A DNA stretch of 64,000 nt, taken from the NCBI RefSeq assembly GCF_045679555.1, contig NC_092091.1, positions 68,577,437-68,641,436 on the forward strand. Reading direction: 5' to 3'. Source of the DNA: Salvelinus alpinus (Eukaryota > Chordata > Actinopteri > Salmoniformes > Salmonidae). Below the pieces are notes generated by a model, which was not told the DNA's origin, ran no database searches, and saw nothing but the letters and a program-made list of their open reading frames with translations. This document shows, one piece after another, positions 1 to 11,300 of this stretch (its first letter is position 1; each line of letters opens with the position of its first letter). The position numbers and the translations under genes are program-made.

Positions 1-2
1 AC

Positions 3-851
3 TATAACCAACAGAGATTCATTAAATATACTGACTCAGCCCTAACAGCGTTGGGGGAACAGGTACAGGCTACCAGTAAAATGACTTGGCAAAATAGACA
101 GGCTCTCAATTGGCTCTTAGCGGAGAAGGGTGGAGTTTGTGTTATGTTTGGGGATGATTGTTGCACCTTTATTCCCAATAACACTGCGCCTAATGGATCC
201 TTTGCAATCGTTATGGCTAAACTTAAAGGTTTACGAGCAGAGGTTAAGGCAAATGCTGGGTTTGACTCTCATGTTTGGGATTGGTTGGATCTAGCATTAG
301 GAAAGTGGGGAGCTATGTTTGCTAGGATGGCTATTATGCTGGGAAGAGGGTTATTGGCTCTGGGTATTGTTTGTTGTGTTTTACCCTTGGTAAAATCACT
401 TGTGGTCCAGACAACGGTTAAACAGATGTCTGTAAGGAGAGCTGACCCTCCTGTGATAATAATCCTGTACCTGGGAGCCGAGGCCAGTATACCGACAAAA
501 ATGGACAGCCATGCAATACGGTTGGTGGACCTCTTGACTGCCCCTTTGGAAATCCAAACTGTTTATATAGAGTGGTTCCTGGAGGTGGTTATGCTTGTCA
601 TGGTTTTCGTAAGGATGGTCTACTTGTATACGCTGTATTCCCAAATTCAGAGGAATGTCTACTTGTACATGTCCACAAAAAGTGTCATTTGCACTGTAAG
701 TGCAAGTGGTGCACAAAATTTAATGTGGAGGGCCATGACCATCATGGAGACCCCCTGTTCTGCGCAAAATGTCAAAGAGGAGATTGTAGTATCTGTAAGG
801 ATGAGGACTGTGCTCCTATGTAAGGATTTTAGTATATCTATTTTTGCTTAA
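3..851 (+). pseudogene. Endogenous retrovirus env, transmembrane-subunit 3' part
   Basis: The frame is open from the window edge to a stop at 849-851, so the 5' part lies outside. It contains the retroviral TM hallmark CX6CC (Cys codons at 138, 159 and 162), preceded by a conserved 'QNRQALNWLL'-like segment. A hydrophobic membrane span follows at about 315-405. TM subunits with CX6CC anchor the envelope and bond to the surface subunit in gamma-type envelopes; that is family knowledge. Downstream of the membrane span the frame no longer looks like env and may be shadowing the Cys-rich frame at 446-825. LTR-like DNA follows at about 1540-2074, in the expected 3' position. I cannot tell whether the upstream part is intact, so 'pseudogene' means an old genomic copy of unknown integrity. 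Confidence 0.72.
446..825 (+). CDS. Cysteine-rich open frame overlapping the end of the ERV env
   Basis: Frame 2 is open for 126 codons after a TGA at 443-445 and ends with a TAA at 824-826. It is rich in Cys, His and Gly. Its C-terminal half has dense Cys pairs (HCKCKWC, FCAKCQRGDC, CKDEDC), which look like a secreted disulfide-rich or metal-binding module. No ATG lies at its head; the first is at 572. It could be the true 3' coding end after a frameshift in env, or a separate accessory frame reached by splicing. I do not recognise the family. Confidence 0.35.
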
Positions 852-1539
852 GGCCTTGTGTTTTTGTATGTTTGGTTGAATTTTTAGATACATATTTCAA
901 TGAATATATATGTTTTCTTTTAATTAAGGTTAGTTTTGCCTTCTAAAAACTAGGTTAATTTCAAAAAAGTGCTAGGTAACAGAGGGTATTCTGGTTACAA
1001 GTGTCTACGGACCATGTCCTTAATCTTTTTAACAAAGGTTGGTATCATTGATATCACTTTATTAGAGTGGTGTCTGCGAGGGAGGATCATGTTGAAATGC
1101 TTAAATTTAGAATGATGTTGTGTCAATTTTCTTTTGTAACTGCATGTAGGTCTCTGATTTTCTATTATTATACTCATTGTATTATTTTAATTTAAATTTT
1201 TAATTTTCACATAACTGAGATAACCTCAGGCAAGGCTAGGTACCTACATGCTCATGCTTCATCAAAAATGTAATATATTAATCTTTCAAATTTTTATACC
1301 AAATTAGATCTTTTACTCTTATGAATACTAGAGATGTTTGGTCTAGTTAGGTTTTCCTTAATGTTTCTAATTGGATCTTTTACTCCTATTTAGTATTAAT
1401 AATTTGGAGATGTTTGGTCCAGTTGGTTTATATGCTTTACTCTGTTTTTGTATTTTCTTGTCCATCATAGGTATTCTCATTCACTATCCCAAAGTCATAT
1501 TTGTATAATTTATGTGGCTAATTAGCCCCAGAGGTGGGA

Positions 1540-2074
1540 TTTGTAGGAGTAAATGAGACACATAGATAACACATAGACGTATAGGACAGCTGAACATTAA
1601 AAACAGACCACACGAAGAGAAGGCGACACATAGGCGCCTAGGACAACTGGACAGACTAAGGATAGAGGAGACACATAGTCTGCTGATCCTAATAAGGGCA
1701 CACATACCAGAGAACACACTGAGACACTGAGCTAAATACAGGGTCAAGACATAGGCCTATAGAATAGATGGACATATATTATTTTTAGGACAAGCAAGGG
1801 TCTTGCCACCATTATAATCTAACTGAAAGCAGATATGGGCGTTATTGGGCGTGAACAAGCAGGAAGCCTGAACTAAAAGATAATGGTGGCAGGAGAATTA
1901 GGGGAATAATGATTATTTGCATATGGGTTGGACCCATATGTTATATGTGGATAAATAGAGGAGCCGGGGCTCTGGGAAGGTGTGTTCCGCGGACCATTCC
2001 AGGCTGTCTATACTCTGTATTAAAAGCCTATTTTGATTTCACAAGTTCTTTTAAGTGTTATATTTGAACCGATT
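1540..2074 (+). mobile_element. 3' LTR-like segment of the ERV, cut by the assembly gap
   Basis: Downstream of the env frame the sequence has LTR-type features. A purine-rich stretch followed by TG lies near 1526-1541. A TATA-like ATAAATAGAG sits at 1951-1960, with an R-like 'gtgtgttccgcgg' start after it and an ATTAAA at about 2020. Two palindromes sit in the presumed U3: TGCCACCATTAT (1804-1815) pairing with ATAATGGTGGCA (1880-1891), and CATATGGG...CCCATATG (1920-1940). The left border is approximate. The right end is lost in the N gap at 2075, so no second LTR or target duplication can be checked. Confidence 0.4.
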
Positions 2075-2174
2075 NNNNNNNNNNNNNNNNNNNNNNNNNN
2101 NNNNNNNNNNNNNNNNNNNNNNNNNNNNNNNNNNNNNNNNNNNNNNNNNNNNNNNNNNNNNNNNNNNNNNNNNN
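2075..2174. other. Assembly gap (100 N)
   Basis: A run of exactly 100 N, the usual placeholder for a gap of unknown size. It separates the ERV LTR-like DNA from the 3' flank of gene A. Confidence 0.99.
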
Positions 2175-2357
2175 CAGTGGTTTCACTGGAAAAAACATTA
2201 AGCATTTATGAAAGTTTACATTTATAAAGACTGCTCTTAATGTCTGAATACTTTCAGTTGTTAGCTCTGAATGTGTTTCATTGACTAAATAAAATCATAA
2301 TATTGACAGACATAGATTAAATCAAACTGCTAGGCTACTAGTAACATGCTTCCCATT

Positions 2358-5300
2358 TCAAGCATCTCCAAACACATCACAGTGGGTGATAGCATGGAGA
2401 AGTTTCTCCTGTAGTGTGTCGATACTGCTGTAGTTAGGGAGGCATAATGTCACAGAGCACGTTTGTGCTTTCGGATAATATTCATCAGCGTCAGTGCTGC
2501 CCAAGGACGTGATTTGCATCTGCAGTTTGGAGAGACTTCGACCTCTGGGCAGTCTGTCCGTTCCAGTCAGAAAAGCTAGAAGTTAGAAATGAGAGGGGAA
2601 GAATGATAAACTGACCAAGCATTTGTGGAGTGCTACAATGATTTACTTAAAGGGGCAATCAGCAGTTGAAACAATAACAAAGCATCCTCTCCGCCAATGT
2701 GTCGGTATAAAGCTGAAGGATGGGAGAAATTTAACCACCCTCAAATTCATAGACAGAGCTATGGATGAAAGGACTGACCATCCAAAATAGTTTTAACCAT
2801 GTTTTGAGTCTATAAAAGTGTTTGTTTACCTTTACTTTGTTTACAAACATTGGAGAAAAACAAGCTTATATTTTGGGTTCTGATGGGGTACGCCAATGAG
2901 GAACTAATAAGGTACAGTTGAAGTCGGAAGTTAACATACACTTAGTCATTAAAACTCATTTCTCAACCACTCCACAAATTTCTTGTTAAACTATAGTTGT
3001 TGCAAGTCAGTTAGGACATCTAGTTTGTGCATGACATAAGTAATTTTTCCAACAATTGTTTGCAGACAGATTATTTCACTTATAATTCACTGTATCACAA
3101 TTCCTGTGGGTCAGAAGTTTTGAAAATTCCAGAAAATGATGTCATGGCTTTAGAAGCTTATGATAGGCTAATTGACATCATTTGAGTCAATTGGAGGTGT
3201 ACCTGTGGATGTATTTCAAGGCCTACCTTCAAACTCAGTGTCTCTTTCCTTGACATCATAGGAAAATCAAAAGAAATCAGCCAAGACCTCAGAAAAAAAA
3301 ATGTAGACCTCCACAAGTCTGGTTCATCCTTGGGAGCAATTTCCAAATGCCTGAAGGTACCACGTTCATCTGTACAAACAATAGTACGCAAGTATAAACA
3401 CCATGGGACCACGCAGCCGTCATACCGCTCAGGAAGAAGACGCGTTCTGTCTCCTAGAGATGAACATACTTTGGTGCGAAAAGTGCAAATCAATCCCAGA
3501 ACATCAGCAAAGGACCTTGTGAAGATGCTGGAGGAAACAGGTACAAAAGTATCTATATCCACAGTAAAACTAGTCCTATAACGACATAACCTGAAAGGCC
3601 GCTCAGCAAGGAAGAAGCCACTGTTCCAAAACAGCCATAAAAAAGCCAGACTATGGTTTGCAACTGCACATGGGGACAAATATTACTTTTTGGAGAAATG
3701 TCCTCTGGTCTGATGAAACAAAAATAGAACTGTTTGGACATAATGACCATCGTTATGTTTGGAGGAAAAAGGGGGAGACTTGCAAGCCAAAGAACACCAT
3801 CCCAACCGTGAAGTACGGGGTGGCAGCATCATGTTGTGGGGGTGCTTTGCTGCAGGAGGGACTGGTGCACGTCACAAAATAGATGGCTTCATGAGGAAGG
3901 AACATTATGGGGATATATTGAAGCAACATCTCAAGACATCAGCCAGGAAGTTAAAGCTTGGTCGCAAATGGGTCTTCCAAATGGATAATGACCCCAAGCA
4001 TACTTCCAAAGTTGTGGCAAAATGGCTGAAGGAAAACAAAGTCAAGGTATTGGAGTGGCAATCACAAAGCCCTGACCTCAATCCTATAGAAAATTTGTGG
4101 GCAGAACTGAAAAGGCGTGTGTGAGCAAGGAGGCCTACAAACCTGACTCAGTTACACCAGCTCTGTCAGGAGGAATGGGCCAAAATTCACCCAACTTATT
4201 GTGGGAAGCTTGTGGAAGGCTACCCGAAACATTTGACCCAAGTTAAACAATTTAAAGGCAATGCAACCAAATACTAACTGAGCGTATGTAAACTTCTGAC
4301 CAACTGGGAATGTGATGAAAGAAATAAATCACTACTATTATTCTGACATTTCACATTCTTAAAATAAAAGTGGTGATCCTAACTGACTTAAGACAGGGAA
4401 TTTTTACTAGGATTAAATGTCAGGAATTGTGAATAAATTAGTTTAAATGTATTTGGCTAAGGTGTATGTAAACTTCTGACTTCAACTGTATATTCTCCAA
4501 GGATCAATGGGTACATTCATTTGTAAGTCCAAAAATGGATGTAGCAACTGCAGATTGCCCCATTGAAGTTAGTTAACATAATTGTGTTAACTCACTTAGG
4601 AACTTCTTCTTTTGCTCCTCTGAGAACTCTGTGAAAACACTCCAGAAGTTCTGGATGATGTCATCTGTGGGCCTATATCCTTGATACTCGGCATTCTGTT
4701 AGTGCAGAGAAAAACATAACGAAACAACTGCATGTACAGTAGTCCATGCCACTGTATTATAGCCATAGACTGTATAGCCCACACAGGATGGGACCAGATT
4801 TAACCACGGGAGCATAGAGCTGCTAGCCTGGTTACTGTCTCTGTTCAGCTATTACATTCTACTCCTTGCCACTCATGTCATTTGGAGTGGAATGTTAGCT
4901 AAAAAGTCTGGTACTCTGACTACAGAGCTGCTATATAGGCTACCATACATGTCAAATTATAGTGACTTATGTACTCTTATTACGTATCTAAACAGGTAGA
5001 ACTTTACCTTTCTCAACTTGTCCCACTCGTAGTTGTCATCTCCTTGTAGAAGTGTCATCAGCTCCTCAGGTAGAAACATCCTCCATGTCTGTGTAGGGCA
5101 GCCTTTGTGGAAGCCTTTCTCAAAGTCTGCAAACTGAATCTGCACCGACTTGTTGAGCTTCATGTCAACGTACAAGTCAACATATTTCTTCCTGTGAATG
5201 ATATATGGCAGAACAATGTTTGTTTATGAGTATAGAACACATCCTGTGGAATCATTTAGTTAATTCAAGAGATTCATAAATTGATAAGTTTACTATCATC

Positions 5301-8300
5301 AAATATACCTGTTGACCATGGTAACTGGGAGCTCCTCTCCATTTGGTATCAGTTCTTGCCCTTTGTCCTTCAAAAGACAATAAGGATTAGTACGGCATCA
5401 GCTGGGATTACCTGTGTAGGCTACCAAAAACAGCTAAAGGTATCAATTCTCTCTTACCATGAAAACCAAATCCAGCGCTTCAACAACCTCCTCATCTTCA
5501 TCCAACACATACTGCAAGCAGCTAATTTTAAACAAAAACAGCATAAATGTGATATGAGGAGATAATAGTATATCTGTAAAACAACTACACTGTTAAAATG
5601 ATGTGCTTTGTTACACCCAAACTAGTGGCAACTGAGCTGCCACCAACTTGAAGGAGACAAAACCTTAATTTTGCAGGAGTATTGAAACATCATCGTGAAA
5701 TGTTTTGGTTATCCTCATGAAAGATACCTACATTTTAAGAAACATATTAAGTTGGATTTATTCATACATTATTTTGGTAAAATGACATTAACAAATCATT
5801 GAAACGACTTGCATACATTTAAAAAAAAAAGTTTTTGGGGGGGTATTTTTACACTTTATTGAGACGGTTATGAAATGACAGAGGAGATACAGATAGGTGG
5901 GAGAAACAGATTGAAGGGTTGGAGCGGGGAATTTAACCCCGGTCTTCGATGGGGAGAGGGGTGACATGTCTAGGCCAGGTACGTTATCGCAAGACATGGG
6001 CTCGGCACGACTTGCATTCATTTTTATAAAGTATATGTTGGTCTTTTTTTTTGTCAATTTCAATTCACCCCAGAATAATTTCTTACAGTGTGGCTGCGTA
6101 GTTGAGTGGGTAAAATTCCAACGAAATGTACCATCTTACTGCCCCTCCTGTTTCTAACCTGTCTAAATAAAGCATTGACAAAATAATAAAATAAAAGAAT
6201 TCTCCATAGGCCCTTATCATCAATCATTATTTAGGATATAAACCGTTTGCATTTCTGAACCAGTGATTGTATGAGAAACATAGTTTTTGTGTTTTGATGC
6301 TTCCTTTTACATGCATTGAAACCCTAAAAAGTGTTTTCACAACACTCTCTTAAAAACACAAATATTCAGGTTGAAGAACCACTTTGGGTGTTTCAGAGTA
6401 CTTAATTTCTGTTTTAAAACACATTCTGTGCATCAAAACACTTCCATTGGGTTTACATTCAAACCCCCTCCAAACACCAGATCTCATCTTAGGTGCACTA
6501 CTTTTCCTGGTTTCATTACACAATCATGGTGTTTTGAGACTTTCTACTTTTACACTGTACTGTAGCAGCAGTTGAAGAGATGAACATACATTATGGACCC
6601 CCCTTCTTTATCAGCAGAATAATTGTACCTTGCTTCAGTTGGAGACAGCTCTTTAAGGTCATCCAATGTTGTAGTCAGACCCAGAAGCTTCTTGAAGAGA
6701 GCCAGAGGGAAGCAGAGGTTCAGAACACACTGATTAAACAGGGCCTTCCCACAGAGTAGCCCAAGTAAGTAGAATTCATCAGTGACACCGCCGTCCTATG
6801 GATAAAAATAAATAAATACAATGCCACAAGCCGTTAAATATTACAAATATTTAATAGTATAATAACAGTACCATAATTGGCATTTCTAAGAATGGATATT
6901 TCTAAGTTAGTAAATAAAATTGTGGGGAAATATTGAGGTAAATCTGGGAACAATATGGAACTGAATATGGAACGTACATCTGTTGTGAACCACGCTAGTC
7001 CAGACTCGTAAACCTCCAGTGTCTTTGGTTCCATTGTGAGAAGTTCCCTCCCCAGGAGGCTGAAGAATTCCAGTGAAACACCACCTTCATCCACACCATT
7101 CTCTGCTTGAAACTTCACCTGGAGACAAAAACAGTTTAGAGCACTTGAGATGACTAATCTAAATAGTCACACAGAAAGCTACCAGATTCTCCAAAATACA
7201 GAAAAGCACAACACTTACCTTTAAAGCCACCATGTGGCAAGTCATTTTTCGCAGTTGCTGAAAGGTATCATCCAGAAGTGTTTCCCGGTCCACCTTGACG
7301 GTTTTGTCACAAAGCCAACCGTATTCGATGTCCTCATGACAATCCTTGGATACGATTATTAAAAGGTATGTGAATATTAGAGAAAACATTTTGGCAGAAG
7401 AGCAAAAATATTACATTTTTAGTGAATTCAATTTGCCTTATGCCCAGCAACTTCAATCTGGATAATGTCTAACATACACTGTAAAAAAGTGGCATGGCAC
7501 TGTTGTTCATCTTAAGTTTTTTATTCAATTTGTCTGAAATCACATAACGAATTTGACAGAGCAATGTGATTTTTGAATTGAATGAAAGCATCTAAATTGC
7601 TTTCAACACCTCATAGCAGTGGGAGCAATGTAGCGGTGGCAGCCTATCAGATGAGTTGGAGGGGTGGACTATTGGGGGCGTGGCTTTCAGATTGTTATTT
7701 TTGGCTATCCCTGAGAGTGAATGTCATTCCAGGTCATTTGTTCAACCTCTTAATGATTGGACCCTATTTTCAATTTTCGCCTAAAATGACATACCCAAAT
7801 CTAACTGCCTGTAGCTCAGGACCTGAAGCAAGGATATGCATATTCTTGATACCATTTGAAAGGAAACACTTTGAGGTTGGTGGAAATGTGAAATTAATGT
7901 AGGACAATATAACACATTAGATCTGGTAAAAGATAATAAAGAAAAAAACATGGGTTTTCGTTTTTTGGTTGTTGTTGTTCCATCATGATGCGATTTTTTA
8001 AAGGTTGATCAAAAGAGTCATTTTTTACAGTGTAGTTTTAAAAAATGCAGGTACTTACTTTGATCTGATCAAATGCATACATCCACACTGTACATTTGGC
8101 TTCAGTGTCCAGGATACAGGGGTAGTCCTTCAGGAGGCAGAATATGTTATCCTAAAGTGCAAAATGTAAAGGGATTTTACACTCAAAATACAACCTAGTG
8201 TAATTTCCCAACAACCTTGGCTGTAGTCGATTCCCCAAGACAGTTTTCAATATATATATTGTTTACGTAGGCATTTGTTATGCTAAAATACAAATATGTT

Positions 8301-11300
8301 TCTAGTAATTGGAAAAGAACATAAATACCTTATAACGTTTTATTTTGCTCAATATCATCTCACTTTCAATCCAATATGTGTCATCCTCTCCTGAGATATC
8401 CCAGACCAGCTCTGTCAGTTCTGAATTTAAGTCTAGTACCTGAGTTTGGAGAGAGGTGAAAATGCTAAGTAGACATTATGCAATGTATTGCAGGACCTGA
8501 AATAAAACATTGCATGGTTTTTCATGAAATGATTGTTGCAGAAATGTGTCTGAAATGCACTGTATTGTACAAACCAGCTTAGACTGAAAGAGAGAACTGA
8601 TTTTGTTGACATGGAAAGTGTCAACTGTGATTCTTCTGCGTCTCTTGCTGTTCACCTACATGCAAGAGAGAATATTCATATGCAGTGCAGTGAACATTTA
8701 AAATGATTTGGGGCCATGAGCAATATTTGAAATGATCAAATAATACCCACATCATAAAGCCTTTGCAGAAGCCCAAAAGTCTTCTTTAATGATTTTCCAT
8801 GATCACATCGTTTGACTGCCATCTGCTGAAGGTACTCTGCTGACAATGAGTGGAATGCTTTCACCACGGTTCGGAAGAAGGAATCTGACAGTGTCGACCA
8901 TAGGCCCTCTGTTGGAATTAGCCTGGAGTTTAGTTGATACAAGAGCACACAAATGACCTCATGTATCTAAAAAAAGAGAATAGAACAGAAGAGAATAGAA
9001 GAGAATAAAATAAAAGACAAGACGTGTATTGATGGATGGTGACTTTACCAAGGACCTGGAGCTTGTCTGGGATCAGTCTGAGGATGGCAGCAGCAAAGGC
9101 CTCAGTAATGTCTATGCCACGTTGTTGTTTTAGGAGAACTCCCAGGAGCTCAGGGATGATGAGGTACACCCTCAGAACCTCCACACCAATGGGATCCTTA
9201 CTCAGGGAGGGAAGGAGTATGCGATGGACGACATTTTTAACCTAGAACCATGACAGGAGTGCTTGTGTGGGTCACAACTAAATGACTTAAGTGGTCAAAT
9301 TGAATATCAAGGACAACAAACAGAAGTATTGAAAATAAGTATCTGATCATAAAGATAATAAATTAAATGATACCTCAGCCAGAACTTTGTCCTTTTCTGC
9401 AAGCTTTTGAAAAGCCATTCGGGCGAGTGACAAGTCCAGGCCAGAGTGCTTCAGTGAGGTTTGGTAATGTTTGTCACAACTAGAGTAATAAGACCAAGAA
9501 ATACTATTAAATATGCAACAATAAAAAGTATTCAATAATGTGATAAAACATTCATGGATAGGCAGTGAGTTCTTACCTTTTGTCCAGGAAGCTCCCATTT
9601 AAACATGATGCAGAAGAGAATGTTTCTGTTATTTCCCTGAAAATAAAAGTGAAGAATCTTATAGTTCCGTGTATGTAAGATCCTGAGACCTTCAACTTTT
9701 CAGTAGTTGTTTTGTGTCACTGACTCATGTATGTTTGTGTTGCCTTGTCCACTTATCAACCATCATGAGTTGTTTATTTGTATTGAGCTTGGGGACGAGG
9801 TTTATTTGTATCATACACTATATATACACAAAAGTATGAGGAAACCCCTTCAAATTAGTGGATTTGGCTATTTCACACACACTGGTTGCTGACAGGTGTA
9901 TAAAATCGAGCACAGCCATGTAATCTCCATAGACAAACACTGGCAGTAGAATGGCCTTACTGAAGAGCTCAGTGACTTTCAACGTTTCACTGTCAGAGGA
10001 TGCCACCTTTCCAACAAGTCAGTTCGTCAAATTTCTGCCCTGCTAGAGCTTCCACGGTCCACTGTAAACGCTGTTATTGTGAAGTGGAAACGTCTAGGAG
10101 CAACAACGGCTCAGCCACGAAGTGGTAGGCCACACAAGCTCACAGAATGGGACCGCTGAGTGCTGAAGCGCGTAAAAAAAAAAAAGAATCTTGGTTGCAA
10201 CACTCACTACTGAGTTCCAAACTGCCTCTGGAAGCAACCTCAGCACAAGAACTGTTCGTCGGGAGCTTCATGAAATGGGTTTCCTTGCAGAGCAGCCGCA
10301 CACCATGTGCAATGCCAAGCATCGGCTGGAGTGGTGTAAAGCTCGCCGCCAATGGACTCTGGAGCAGTGGAAACGCGCTTTCTGGAGTGATGAATCACAC
10401 GGATGCCAGGAGAACACTACTTGCCCGAATGCATAGTGCCAACTGTGGTTCGGGCTAGTCCTCTTAGTTCCAGTAAAGGGAAATCTTAACGCTACAGCAT
10501 ACAATTCTAGACGATTCTGTGCTTCCAACTTTGTGGCAACAATTTGGGGAAGGCCCTTTCCTGTTTCAGCATGACAATGCCCCCGTGCACAAAGCGAGGT
10601 CCATAAAGAAATGGTTTGTTGAGATCAGTGTGTAAAAACTTGTCTGGCCTGCACAGAGCCCTGACCTCAACCCCATCGAATAACTTTGGGATGAATTGGA
10701 ATGCAGACTGCGAGCCATGCCTATTCGCCCAACATCAGTAACCGAACTCACTAATGCTCTTGTGGCTGAAGGAAGCAAGTCCCCGAAGCAATGTTCCAAC
10801 ATCTAGTGGAAAGCCTTCCCAGAAGAGTGGAGGCTGTTATAGCAGTAAAGGGGACCAACTCCATATTAATGCCCATGATTTTGAAATGAGATGTTCGACG
10901 AGCAGGTGTCCACATACTTTTGGTCATGTAGGGTACTTACTTCTGTATTTTCTCCCATGATGTTGAGTCGCATTGCAAGATCCATCTGTCAATGATGTCA
11001 TTGTCTAATGTTCGAGTCATTTTTTCAACACGGGAGTCATTCAACCCTTTTCCTGATTCCTGTAATAACAATTTGACGCACTGTATTAAAAGAATGTTAA
11101 AGGACTAACTCAGAACAAACTAACCGTAAACGCAATACCTTAGCGGAGCTGCACAAGGCAAAAGAATGGTTTCCTCCAGCAAAGGTTTGTTCAATTTGCA
11201 GGTCATCAATGTGGTCTGAAAGTTACCCAAAACAGTCACGATGTTATAAACCTTTAATTTTATCATTTCATAGAGACCAACATTTCTGCCTAAGTACTGT

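Noticed and set aside
5502-5521. Acceptor TTGCAG directly before TATGTG for gene A exon 20
   Set aside because: It breaks phase with exon 19. The ATTAG acceptor just upstream gives an open, HERC-like [10 protein letters not shown].
8908-8963. Longer form of gene A exon 13 beginning after TTTTTTTAG at about 8966
   Set aside because: It puts a stop in the phase left by exon 12. The acceptor CCAACAG at 8909-8910 restores the conserved W-S-T-L HERC segment.
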